Positions 51,525-59,986 of a stretch of DNA of 64,000 nucleotides are shown here, one piece after another. The stretch is from the NCBI GenBank assembly GCA_016926135.1, contig JAFGPH010000433.1, forward strand, positions 3,555 through 67,554. Reading direction: 5' to 3'. The position numbers were made by a program, and so were the translations under genes. A model generated the notes under the pieces. The model had not been told where the DNA came from, made no database searches, and was given only the letters and a program-made list of their open reading frames with translations. This DNA comes from Deltaproteobacteria bacterium (GTDB taxonomy: Bacteria > Desulfobacterota > DSM-4660 > Desulfatiglandales > HGW-15). Within the stretch, counting starts at the first letter, position 1. Each line of letters begins with the position of its first letter.

Positions 51525-53594
51525 ATGACTGCAATCCTCAGTAGGATCCTCCTTTTTGCCGCCCATAACAGCCTCGCAACCCGACTCAAGGGATGGGTGA
51601 AGGCCCACCGCTTCGGGCTCAACGTGGCGGCTCACGGTCTTCTCTTTGCACTCAGCTATGGCTTCAGCCTGATTATGCTGGAGGACTCTTTTCTGCCGGG
51701 GGAGGCATGGTCCCTTTTCGGGCGCACTCTCCCTTTCCTGGTCCCGATTCGGGTTGCCGTGTTCTGGTACCACGACCTCTACGAGGGGCTCTGGGTGTAC
51801 GTGAGCTTTGCGGACGCGGTCAACATCATCCGCGCCGCCGTCATCAGCACCCTGGCCTTTGCCCTCCCGGGAGTCTTTCTGGAGTCCTTGCGTGTTCCGG
51901 AGAAGCTCCTGATCCTGGACACGTTCTTCTGCATCATGACCGTTTACGGAGTCCGTCTGGTCGCTCGAACCCTTCATGAAGGCGTCCTTATCAAATCCGG
52001 GGCCTACCGGGGGCAGGAGATCCTGCTCATTGGTCCCTTGAACCGAGTCCAGACACTGGCCGGGGAAATGCTAAGCGATCCCCTAGCATATTACAAGCCG
52101 GCCGCCATCGTGGACATCTCTCAAGGGAAGAGGGGCCACCGCCAGCGCATCAGCGATTTACCGGTTCTCACCGTGGAAGAGTGCGTGTCCCGCAGGGATC
52201 GATTCGGCAAGGTGCGCCACATCGTCCTATGCTGGCCGAACGCCTCCGAGGGAGAGCTCGACCGACTGGTGGAAGACCTCAAACCGCTGGAGATCCCTTT
52301 CACCACCCTGCCCTACCTGGACGAACTCCTTCCCCCGGAAACCGAAGCCAAAGGGGAGTCTCCTACCGGTCTGAGGCAGGTCACAACGGATTCCGCCGCT
52401 TTCGCCCCGGCGGATCCCCCGAGGATAAGGAAGCGGGTCTTTCTCTCCCCTCCCCACATGAGCGGTCTGGAGCAGGAGTACGTTCGCCGCGCCTTCCGTA
52501 GCAATTTCATCGCCCCTCTCGGTCCCATGGTGGATGGCTTTGAAAAGGAATTCTCTGAAATGACCGGTATCCCCCATGCCGTGGCCCTGACTTCAGGCAC
52601 CGCAGCCATTCACCTGGTCTTGAAGACCCTTGGGATCGGCCCGGGGGATACTGTGATCGCCTCTACCCTGACTTTCATCGGCAGCGTGACGCCTATTCTC
52701 TTCCAGGGAGCGACGGCTATGCTCGTGGACTGCGACCGCAAGACCTGGACGATGGACATAGATCTGCTGACATCGACTTTGAGGGAATGCGCGGATTCAG
52801 GCCAGCCGCCCAAGGCGGTTCTTCCCACCGACCTCTACGGGCAATGCTCGGATTACGCTGCCCTCTCCAAGGTCTGCAAGACCTACGGCGTTCCCCTGAT
52901 CGTGGATGCGGCCGAGGCCATGGGCGCCACCTGTAACGGCGGACATGCAGGAAGCGGCGCCATGGCCGCCGTCTTCTCCTTCAACGGCAACAAGATCATC
53001 ACCACCTCCGGAGGCGGGATGCTTGCCTCTTGGGACAAGGCCCTCGTGGATCAGGCCCGTTTCCTCTCCCAACAGGCCCGTGACCCGTTCCCCCACTACG
53101 AGCACACCCGGATCGGCTACAACTATCGGATGAGCAACATCCTTGCCGCCATCGGCCTGGCCCAGTTGAAGGTGCTGGAAGACCGCGTTAGGAGAAAGCG
53201 GGAGATATTCGATCATTACCGCAGCAGGCTCGGAGACACGCCGGGAATCGAATTCATGCCCGAGGCTTCTTATGGCCGCTCCAACCGGTGGTTGACGGTG
53301 ATCCTCATCACGCCGGAGGCGTTCGGCGCGGACCGTGAAACGGTGAGGCTGGCCTTGGAGGCGGAGAACATCGAATCGAGGCCCGTCTGGAAACCCATGC
53401 ACATGCAACCCGTATTCAAGCTCAAAGCTCAAAGCTCAAAGCTCAAAGGAGGAGAGCGATACGAAGTCGAGGTGGTTGGCGGCGAGGTGTCGGAGGACCT
53501 TTTCAAGCGGGGGCTCTGCCTGCCCTCGGGTACCGCCATGACCCGGGAGGATCTCAACAGGGTTGTCGAGGTGATCCTGGGCTGCCGCAGGTGA
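51525..53594 (+). CDS. DegT/PglE-type aminotransferase fused to a membrane module
   Basis: 689 residues from ATG 51525 (GTG 51519 possible). Residues about 20-270 form a membrane module with several helices and a Rossmann-like part (EILLIGPLNRVQTLAGEML; HIVLCWPNASEGELDRLVEDL). It is paralogous to the N-terminus of the dehydratase at 55199-57217 (ILVVGPLNRVQPLVKDLMGD; AIVICWPEAGKKQLEKVVEDL). Residues about 298-689 are a DegT/DnrJ/EryC1/StrS aminotransferase: ALTSGTAAIHLVLKTLGI, DLYGQCSDYAALSKV, VDAAEAMGATCNG, and the PLP lysine K490 in FSFNGNKIITTSGGG. It should transfer an amino group to the 4-keto product of the dehydratase. Such a membrane-anchored aminotransferase is unusual. A CTCAAAG tandem repeat lies in its last third. 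Confidence 0.9.
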   Translation: MTAILSRILLFAAHNSLATRLKGWVKAHRFGLNVAAHGLLFALSYGFSLIMLEDSFLPGEAWSLFGRTLPFLVPIRVAVFWYHDLYEGLWVYVSFADAVNIIRAAVISTLAFALPGVFLESLRVPEKLLILDTFFCIMTVYGVRLVARTLHEGVLIKSGAYRGQEILLIGPLNRVQTLAGEMLSDPLAYYKPAAIVDISQGKRGHRQRISDLPVLTVEECVSRRDRFGKVRHIVLCWPNASEGELDRLVEDLKPLEIPFTTLPYLDELLPPETEAKGESPTGLRQVTTDSAAFAPADPPRIRKRVFLSPPHMSGLEQEYVRRAFRSNFIAPLGPMVDGFEKEFSEMTGIPHAVALTSGTAAIHLVLKTLGIGPGDTVIASTLTFIGSVTPILFQGATAMLVDCDRKTWTMDIDLLTSTLRECADSGQPPKAVLPTDLYGQCSDYAALSKVCKTYGVPLIVDAAEAMGATCNGGHAGSGAMAAVFSFNGNKIITTSGGGMLASWDKALVDQARFLSQQARDPFPHYEHTRIGYNYRMSNILAAIGLAQLKVLEDRVRRKREIFDHYRSRLGDTPGIEFMPEASYGRSNRWLTVILITPEAFGADRETVRLALEAENIESRPVWKPMHMQPVFKLKAQSSKLKGGERYEVEVVGGEVSEDLFKRGLCLPSGTAMTREDLNRVVEVILGCRR
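53421..53448 (+). repeat. Heptanucleotide tandem repeat (CTCAAAG x4) inside a gene
   Basis: CTCAAAG occurs four times without interruption at 53421-53448, in frame with the aminotransferase. It encodes the insertion KLKAQSSKLKG between family-conserved QPVF and VSEDLFKRGLCLPSG. A unit of seven bases shifts the frame when copies are gained or lost, so the gene could be phase-variable. Confidence 0.8.
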
Positions 53595-53648
53595 CCGCCC
53601 GGTTTTCGAATGCCACGGACTACTGACTTTTCAAATGATCAATGAAAA

Positions 53649-55202
53649 ATGATTGGTGCTAAATTGCATAAGGCTTCCCCCTGGTGGCTGCCAGCCCTGC
53701 TGGTAGCCGGATCCCTCACCTTTGCTTACTGGGACACCATTCAAGCCCTGGTAAACCAATGGTTCCATGATGACGATTACTCCCACGGCTTCCTGGTCGT
53801 GCCCATCGCCGTCTATCTTGCCTGGCAGAGGCGGTACCGGTTGAAGGGGATTGAGATCGGAACCGACTGGCGCGCCCTGCCCCTGCTGCTGTTTGCCGTA
53901 GCGGTTTTCGTCGTGGGTGAACTGGGCGCTGAGCTTTTCACCACTCGCGTGTCCATGCTCGTCTTCGTCATCGGGTTGACTTGGTTTCTCTTCGGCGCTT
54001 CGGTTGTCAAGAACCTTGCATTTCCCCTGGCCTTTCTCTTCCTCATGTTGCCCCTACCCGGTTTCATTTACCGCAACATCACGTTCCCCCTTCAGCTCAT
54101 CGCCTCCGTCGGTGCCGTGAACCTGCTCCAGACCCTGGGCATCACCGCCTTCAGGGAAGGCAATGTGATCGACGTGGGTTTCATGCAACTCCAGGTGGTG
54201 GAGGCATGCAGCGGGCTTCGCTACATCCTGCCCCTCCTGACCTTCGGGGTCCTGTTCGCCTACTTCGGCCAGAAGGTATTCTGGAAACGCCTGATCCTGG
54301 TGCTGGCGACCGTCCCTGCGGCCATTGTGGCCAACATCTCTCGAGTGGCCGGGACCGGCTGGATCGGCACCTATTGGGGCAGCGAGGCGGCGGAGGGTTT
54401 CTTCCATTCCTTTTCCGGCTGGGTCGTGTTCATGTTCTGCATCGCCCTATTCTCCAGTTTGAACCTGCTGCTGCGCCCTCTGCCGGGGAAAGGCCGGATG
54501 GAGAAGCCGCCGACGGCACCCCTGGCAAGCGTCGTGCCAACCGCGAGGGTGTCATGGCTTGCAGCGGTCATCGGCATGCTCGTGATCCTGGTCAGCCCCT
54601 CCGTCGTAAGCTCCCTCGGCAATGTGCCCCCTGTTCCTCTCACTCGCCCCTTGAACGCCTTTCCCTTGGACTTCCAGGGATGGGTCGGTCAACGTTCCGA
54701 GATAGATTCGAAGGTGTGGAATGCCGTGGGCGGTCAGGACTACGTGCTCATCGACTACCGAAAGGCAAACCGGGGCCTGATCAATTTCTATGTGGCCTAC
54801 TACGAATACCAGCGCAAGGCCGGCGACTTTGTCCACTCCCCCAGGCTCTGCCTGCCCGGCGCCGGATGGTTCATTGAGATGAATCATGTACGTATCCTGC
54901 GAGCACACACCGCTGTCAGGGGGCAGAGCGTGGATGTGCATCTCAATGAACTGGTGATCGAGAAGGGGGGGGCGCGTCAACTGGTCTATTTCTGGTATCA
55001 GGGCCGTGGGAGGAATTTCACCAGTGAGTTCGCCGCCAAATTCTACATGGTGTGGGACGGGATCTGGCGCCGCAGGACGGACGGGGCCCTGGTGCGGCTG
55101 GTCATGCCCCTCCATGGCGGCCTCACGCTGGTGGAAAGCCGTCGCATCCTGGACAGCTTCGCCATGGCTGCGCGCATTACCCTGGAGGACTATCTGCCTT
55201 GA
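53649..55202 (+). CDS. Exosortase fused to EpsI domain (XrtD-like)
   Basis: 517 residues. Residues about 10-280 are the exosortase, with 7-8 membrane helices. The catalytic residues are Cys187 in VVEACSGLRYILPL, Arg232 in VANISRVAG and His253 in FFHSFSGW. The C-terminal 220 residues are an EpsI domain with a CLPGAGW motif and VYFWYQGRGRNFTSE. Exosortases with fused EpsI and VPxP-type substrates fit the XrtD class. It should cleave the tags of the proteins encoded at 1556 and 26469. Its stop overlaps the TTG start of the dehydratase gene, so the sorting enzyme and glycan genes are translationally coupled. Confidence 0.93.
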   Translation: MIGAKLHKASPWWLPALLVAGSLTFAYWDTIQALVNQWFHDDDYSHGFLVVPIAVYLAWQRRYRLKGIEIGTDWRALPLLLFAVAVFVVGELGAELFTTRVSMLVFVIGLTWFLFGASVVKNLAFPLAFLFLMLPLPGFIYRNITFPLQLIASVGAVNLLQTLGITAFREGNVIDVGFMQLQVVEACSGLRYILPLLTFGVLFAYFGQKVFWKRLILVLATVPAAIVANISRVAGTGWIGTYWGSEAAEGFFHSFSGWVVFMFCIALFSSLNLLLRPLPGKGRMEKPPTAPLASVVPTARVSWLAAVIGMLVILVSPSVVSSLGNVPPVPLTRPLNAFPLDFQGWVGQRSEIDSKVWNAVGGQDYVLIDYRKANRGLINFYVAYYEYQRKAGDFVHSPRLCLPGAGWFIEMNHVRILRAHTAVRGQSVDVHLNELVIEKGGARQLVYFWYQGRGRNFTSEFAAKFYMVWDGIWRRRTDGALVRLVMPLHGGLTLVESRRILDSFAMAARITLEDYLP

Positions 55203-57217
55203 AGATCAATCCTACCACCTGGTTCTACCAGAGGCTCTTCCGCGCCCTGACCCACCCCATAGTGAAAGGGCTGTCGGAGAGGATTCTCCCCCATCGCCTC
55301 TGGATCATCCTGGGAGCGCATCTCTTCCTGTTCACCGTCAGTTATGCGGTCAGCATCAGGGTCCTGGACGAGGGACTGCCGCAGGGAGAGGCCCTTTTCT
55401 ACCGTACCCTTGCTCCCCTCGTTGTCCTGCGACTCGTCGCCTTCTGGTGGCACGACCTCTTCCAGGGGCTCTGGCGATACGTGAGTTTCCAGGACCTCCT
55501 GAACATCATCCGGGCGAGTTTTCTGAGCTCCATCGTATTCATCCTTGTGGGATTCCTGTGGGGCCCTCTCCGGGTCCCGGAGAGGCTGGCTCTGCTGGAT
55601 CTCACCTTCTGCATCTTCTTCACCGGCGGCATCCGCTTCGTGGTCAGGAACATCCGGGAGAACTTTCTCCAGGCCCACCCTGTGCAGTCGATCAAGAACA
55701 TCCTGGTGGTGGGGCCTCTGAACCGGGTCCAGCCTCTTGTAAAGGATCTCATGGGCGACCCGGACAGGCACTACATCCCTTACGCGGTGCTGGATCCTAC
55801 AAGACACGACCGGATCTTCCGGTCGCGAATCAACGACGTGCCCGTCCTCACCCCTCCCCAGCTCCTGGAGCAGCGGCCGACCCTCCGCAGCCTGGAGGCC
55901 ATCGTCATCTGCTGGCCCGAGGCCGGTAAGAAGCAACTTGAAAAGGTGGTGGAAGACCTCAAATCCCTTCAGGTTCCCTTCAAGATCATCCCCCAGGTGG
56001 AAGACATCCTCACCGACAAGGTGAGCATCAGCGATATCCGGAACGTGGAGATCGAAGACCTCCTGGAGCGAAAACCCGTCCGGATCGAGATGGAACGGAT
56101 CAGGGACTACCTGAAGGGCAAGACGATCATGGTGACCGGCGGAGGGGGCTCCATCGGATCGGAACTCTGCCGCCAGATCGCCCAGTTCCGGCCCAAGGGT
56201 CTGGTGGTGGTGGAGCGGTCCGAGAGCAGCCTGTATGACCTGAGGATGGAACTCTCAAAGGGCTTTCCTGAGCTTCCCCTCTTCGCCTCCATCTCCAGCA
56301 TCAATGACGCCGCCGGTATCCTTGCCCTTATGAAGCGTTTCGAGGTGGAAGTGGTCTTCCACGCCGCAGCCTACAAGCACGTACCCCTCATGGAGGTGGC
56401 GCCCGTGGAGTCCGCCTACAACAATGTGCTGGGAACGTACAACGTTGCGCAGGCCGCGGTGAAAGCCGGCGTGAGACGCTTCGTGATGATCTCCACCGAC
56501 AAGGCGGTCAACCCGGCCAACGTGATGGGGGTCACCAAGCGAATCGCCGAGATGGTGATCCAGGGTCTCCAGGGAGCAGGTGGGACCCGATTCATGGTGG
56601 TCCGTTTCGGCAACGTGCTGGGGAGCGCAGGCAGTGTGATCCCCATCTTCAAGAGACAGATCCAGGAGGGAGGACCGGTGACCGTCACCCACCCGGACAT
56701 CGAGCGCTATTTTATGACCATCCCGGAGGCCGTTCAACTCGTGCTCCAGGCAGGCTGCATGGGCAAGGGGGGTGAGATTTTCGTGCTGGACATGGGAAGC
56801 CCCATGAAGATCGTGACCCTGGCCGAAAGACTCATCACCCTCTCCGGGAAGCGTCCGCACAAAGACATTGAGATCCGGTTTACCGGACTGCGACCGGGGG
56901 AGAAGATGTTTGAAGAGCTCCTGAACCGGGGGGAGGAACACGCGGAAACCACCCACCCTCAGATCCTTGTGGCCCTGTCCGGTTCCGCGGAGAGGGCGTT
57001 CATGGAGAGACAGATCGCCGAGATCCGCCAACGGGTATTGGCCCATGATGAGAAAGGGCTGATGGAGAGACTTATGGACCTTGTGCCGGGGTATCCCTTT
57101 CAGGGCGATGAAACGGAGAGAGAGCTTGGGCCGGGCAGCCGCCTTTGCGCACGGGCGCTGGGAGGGACAAAGAGTTGGAGTGATGGAGTGATGGAGTACC
57201 GGAAACAAAGGGTTTAA
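55199..57217 (+). CDS. PglF/CapD-type UDP-GlcNAc 4,6-dehydratase with membrane module
   Basis: 672 residues from TTG 55199; a longer frame would overlap the exosortase by 150 bases. The N-terminal membrane module (about 25-290) is paralogous to that of the aminotransferase. The extended SDR domain starts IMVTGGGGSIGSELCRQIAQ (about residue 312) and has VFHAAAYKHVPLME, the catalytic STDKAVNPANVMGVTK region and FTGLRPGEKMFEELL. It converts UDP-GlcNAc to UDP-4-keto-6-deoxy sugar. Both module copies carry GPLNRVQ where the family usually has a Gly-rich nucleotide loop. The last 17 residues (GTKSWSDGVMEYRKQRV) come from a GGAGTGATGGAGTGATGGAG repeat and are probably not functional. Confidence 0.92.
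   Translation: MKINPTTWFYQRLFRALTHPIVKGLSERILPHRLWIILGAHLFLFTVSYAVSIRVLDEGLPQGEALFYRTLAPLVVLRLVAFWWHDLFQGLWRYVSFQDLLNIIRASFLSSIVFILVGFLWGPLRVPERLALLDLTFCIFFTGGIRFVVRNIRENFLQAHPVQSIKNILVVGPLNRVQPLVKDLMGDPDRHYIPYAVLDPTRHDRIFRSRINDVPVLTPPQLLEQRPTLRSLEAIVICWPEAGKKQLEKVVEDLKSLQVPFKIIPQVEDILTDKVSISDIRNVEIEDLLERKPVRIEMERIRDYLKGKTIMVTGGGGSIGSELCRQIAQFRPKGLVVVERSESSLYDLRMELSKGFPELPLFASISSINDAAGILALMKRFEVEVVFHAAAYKHVPLMEVAPVESAYNNVLGTYNVAQAAVKAGVRRFVMISTDKAVNPANVMGVTKRIAEMVIQGLQGAGGTRFMVVRFGNVLGSAGSVIPIFKRQIQEGGPVTVTHPDIERYFMTIPEAVQLVLQAGCMGKGGEIFVLDMGSPMKIVTLAERLITLSGKRPHKDIEIRFTGLRPGEKMFEELLNRGEEHAETTHPQILVALSGSAERAFMERQIAEIRQRVLAHDEKGLMERLMDLVPGYPFQGDETERELGPGSRLCARALGGTKSWSDGVMEYRKQRV
57172..57196. 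repeat. GGAGTGAT word repeat inside the 3' end of the dehydratase gene
   Basis: TTGGAGTGATGGAGTGATGG followed by AGTAC is a tandem 8-base word that is translated as part of the C-terminal tail. It resembles the spacer word families, so the stop codon may have been lost to it. Confidence 0.6.
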
Positions 57218-57285
57218 AGGTTCGGGGTTCAGGGTTGACCTCTGAACCGGCGGAGCCGTATGAACCTCTGAACCTTCTTTAACCT
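57209..57285. repeat. AGGTTCGGGGTTCAGGGTT / TCTGAACC inverted repeat
   Basis: GGTTCAG (57226-57232) pairs with CTGAACC (57242-57248), and the block is bracketed by TTTAAAGGTTC and GAACCTTCTTTAA. The word is shared with 745-770. It separates the dehydratase gene from the TPR lipoprotein gene. Confidence 0.5.
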
Positions 57286-57302
57286 ACTATGGAGGAACCA
57301 CC

Positions 57303-59705
57303 ATGAGGATTTTCGGAAGAATCTTGCTTCTCACTGCGGTTGTGGCTGCCGCGTCCCTTCTGTGGGCATGCGGGAGTCCCGAGCAGAAGAAGATGAAGTT
57401 CTATAACCGGGGTAAGGATCTCTTCGATCAGGGAGAGATCAAGAAGGCGCGGCTGGAATTCAAGAACGCCCTTCAGATCGACCCCAAGTTCGCCAGGGCC
57501 TACCACATGCTCGGGCAGGTGGAGTTCAAGGAAAGGAACTTCAAGAACGCATATGGGCTGTTCTCCAAGGCGGCCGAACTGGACCCGGACCTGCTGGATG
57601 CGCAAACGGCCCTTGGCAGCTTGTTCATGGCGGCGGGGGAGAGGGAGAAAGCCAGGGAAAAGGCCGATCTCGTGCTCTCCAAAGAACCGGAGCACGAAGA
57701 CGCCCTTATCCTGATGGCGGCTCTCCTCATGGCCGAAGAGAGGGAGGCGGAGGCCGAGCAGTTCATTGCCAGGGTCACCCGGAAGAACCCTAAGAAGCCG
57801 GACCCCTACCTCATGCTGGCCGCCATGAGCCTCAAGAAGAAAGACACGGACGCTACCGCCCGGCACCTGAGGGACCTGCTGGCCCAGGACGAGAAGCACC
57901 AGCGGGCCCGGCTCATGCTGGCGGAGATCCTGGAGCGAAAGGGGGATGTGGAGGGGGCGGAGCGGGAGATTCAGGCCCTCATGGCCCAGGACCCGGAGAA
58001 AGAAGAGAGGAGGCTTCTCCTTGCAGGCCTCTATGAACGGGCCGGACGGAGCGGCGAGGCGGAGAAGGTCCTGAAGGATCTGATCGCCGGCCACCCGGAG
58101 AAAGACAACTACCGTCTGGCCCTGGCCCGGTATCATGGCGGAAAGAAGAATTTCGAGGCCATGAAGTCGGTGCTGGAGCAGGCTATCAAGGACCTGCCCG
58201 AGAAGTACGGTCCTTACGAGATGCTGGCAAGGCAGTATCTGGCCGAGAAGGAGAGCTCCCGTGCCCTGGGGTTGCTGGATCAGTTCATGGGCAAGATCGG
58301 CGCCGGACCGGACTACCTCAGGGCCAAACTCTTCAAGGCGGCCGTGCTCTTCCAGGAGAGAAAGGCCGAAGAGGCCCTGATGCTGGTGGAGGAGATCCTC
58401 AAGGACAACCCCAAGGACGTGGGAGCGCATGCACTCAAAGGGGACATCCTGATGGCCATGCGTGACTTCCCGGGTGCGGTTGCGGAGTATCGGGCGGTTC
58501 ACAACGAAGAGCCGCAGAACATCGGCACTGCCCTGATGCTCGCCCGGGCTCATCTCATGAACAACGAACCCGGCCTCGCCGAAGAGGCCTACAAGAAGAT
58601 CCTCTCCCTGGACCCCAAGGTTCGGCAGGCGCGGTTCGGCCTGGCCGATATCTACAGGAGAAAGGGGAATGCGGAGCTCGCCCGGCAAGAGATCCGGAAG
58701 ATGATCGAGTCTGCCCCGGAAGACCGCGAAGCCCTGGCGGCCATGGTCGATCTGGCCCTTGCAGCCAAGGATCTGGAGGGGGCACGGCAGCATCTTCTCA
58801 AGCTCTCGTCCCTGGTTCCCGACTCCCCGGTGATTCCCTATCGCCTCGGCCTCTTGGACGTTGCGGAGAAGAAGGACCGGGAGGCGGTCTCCCGTCTGGA
58901 GAAGGCACTGGAGATCAACCCCGATTTTGCCCCTGCCTTGAATCAGATCCTGGGACTGCTGGCGAGAGACAAGAAGCTCGACCAGGCCATGGCGCGCTGC
59001 GAGGAACAGGTCAGCAAGCGACCGGAAAACAGCACCTACCGCGTCGCCCTGGGAAGGCTCTACGCCCTGAAGAAGGAAGACGACCAGGCCCGCAGGCAAT
59101 TCGAGAAGGCCCTTGAGATGAATCCCGACAGCGAGGAGGCATTGCTGGCCCTGGCCCAGTTGGAGCAGAGCCTGGGATCCTTGGACGCTGCCATCGAGAA
59201 GTACCGGAGGATCCGCGAGAAGAACCCCGGGAACCTCAACATCGGCATGCTCCTGGCCACCCTTCTGCACCAGAAGGGAGACATGAAGCAGGCCAAAACC
59301 ATCTACGAGGATATTCTCGAGCGAAGACCGGATTCGGCCGTGGCGGTCAACAACCTGGCCTACTACTACGCGGAACACGAGCCTACGAAGGAGAACCTGA
59401 CCAAGGCGGCCGGCATGATCGAGCCGCTCCTCGAAAAGCACAAGGACGTCCCTACCCTCATAGACACGGGCGCATGGATCTTCTATCGCCTTGGTGACTA
59501 CCAGAAGGCTCGGGACCTGCTCCTTTCGGTCAGGGACAAGGATCCGGACAACCCGATCCTGGACTACCATCTGGGCATGGCCTACCTGAGACTCGGGGAG
59601 AAAGGAAAGGCGAGGGATCACCTGCAGCGCTCCCTCCGTCAGGAGCGGGAATTCCCGGAGAAGAAGGCGGCCCGGGAGGCCCTCAGGACCCTGGACCTCG
59701 GATGA
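57303..59705 (+). CDS. prsT: TPR-repeat lipoprotein of the exosortase system (PrsT-like)
   Basis: 800 residues. ATG 57303 has GGAGG 8 bases upstream. The lipobox is LLWAC at about residue 23. The rest is a long array of tetratricopeptide repeats, easily seen as A-x3-Y/F, ALQIDPKFARAY, AAELDPDLLDAQ, ALEINPDFAPALNQILGL and ALEMNPDSEEALLAL units, about 20 in all. The family (PEP-CTERM system TPR lipoprotein) co-occurs with exosortases and EPS and probably scaffolds their machinery at the inner face of the outer membrane. Length is close to the usual 850-900. Confidence 0.9.
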   Translation: MRIFGRILLLTAVVAAASLLWACGSPEQKKMKFYNRGKDLFDQGEIKKARLEFKNALQIDPKFARAYHMLGQVEFKERNFKNAYGLFSKAAELDPDLLDAQTALGSLFMAAGEREKAREKADLVLSKEPEHEDALILMAALLMAEEREAEAEQFIARVTRKNPKKPDPYLMLAAMSLKKKDTDATARHLRDLLAQDEKHQRARLMLAEILERKGDVEGAEREIQALMAQDPEKEERRLLLAGLYERAGRSGEAEKVLKDLIAGHPEKDNYRLALARYHGGKKNFEAMKSVLEQAIKDLPEKYGPYEMLARQYLAEKESSRALGLLDQFMGKIGAGPDYLRAKLFKAAVLFQERKAEEALMLVEEILKDNPKDVGAHALKGDILMAMRDFPGAVAEYRAVHNEEPQNIGTALMLARAHLMNNEPGLAEEAYKKILSLDPKVRQARFGLADIYRRKGNAELARQEIRKMIESAPEDREALAAMVDLALAAKDLEGARQHLLKLSSLVPDSPVIPYRLGLLDVAEKKDREAVSRLEKALEINPDFAPALNQILGLLARDKKLDQAMARCEEQVSKRPENSTYRVALGRLYALKKEDDQARRQFEKALEMNPDSEEALLALAQLEQSLGSLDAAIEKYRRIREKNPGNLNIGMLLATLLHQKGDMKQAKTIYEDILERRPDSAVAVNNLAYYYAEHEPTKENLTKAAGMIEPLLEKHKDVPTLIDTGAWIFYRLGDYQKARDLLLSVRDKDPDNPILDYHLGMAYLRLGEKGKARDHLQRSLRQEREFPEKKAAREALRTLDLG

Positions 59706-59986
59706 AGCCCCGCCTTAACAGAAACCTCATGATGCCCTAACCCTTTGTCAACACGCCCTGGATAGTGATGGGCACGATCGAATGAATCATTCGTGCTGGG
59801 CTATGGAAGGGCGGGTAGGGTAAGCGTTCAGTTCATGCCTCCATACCTCGGCATGAACGGCGAGAGCCGCTGGATTGCGCAGGTCACATCATGTGAGGTC
59901 CTAGATGGAAAGGGGGGCAGGTCTCCAAGGGTCCTGCCCTTTCCTCTTCCCGGCAGGGACGAAGACCTGCATCCGAAGGTGGGCGG
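59706..59986. other. Intergenic region before the type II secretion genes
   Basis: About 280 bases. It contains a perfect 9-bp inverted repeat at 59831-59858 and a likely promoter for gspC, but no clear -35/-10 pair could be picked. Confidence 0.4.
59831..59858. promoter_or_regulatory. Inverted repeat, possible operator
   Basis: GTTCATGCC (59831-59839) and GGCATGAAC (59850-59858) are exact inverse complements around TCCATACCTC. It lies 129 bases before gspC. There is no U-tract, so a protein-binding site is more likely than a terminator. Confidence 0.45.

Noticed and set aside
55052..55198. Longer start for the dehydratase, overlapping the exosortase by 150 bases
   Set aside because: The extra residues are an out-of-frame reading of the EpsI domain; TTG 55199 overlaps the stop by the usual four bases.
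57279..59621. 780-codon open frame on the - strand opposite the TPR lipoprotein gene
   Set aside because: Antisense shadow of a high-GC gene with clear TPR repeats, a lipobox and a Shine-Dalgarno on the + strand; the - strand frame has no domain.
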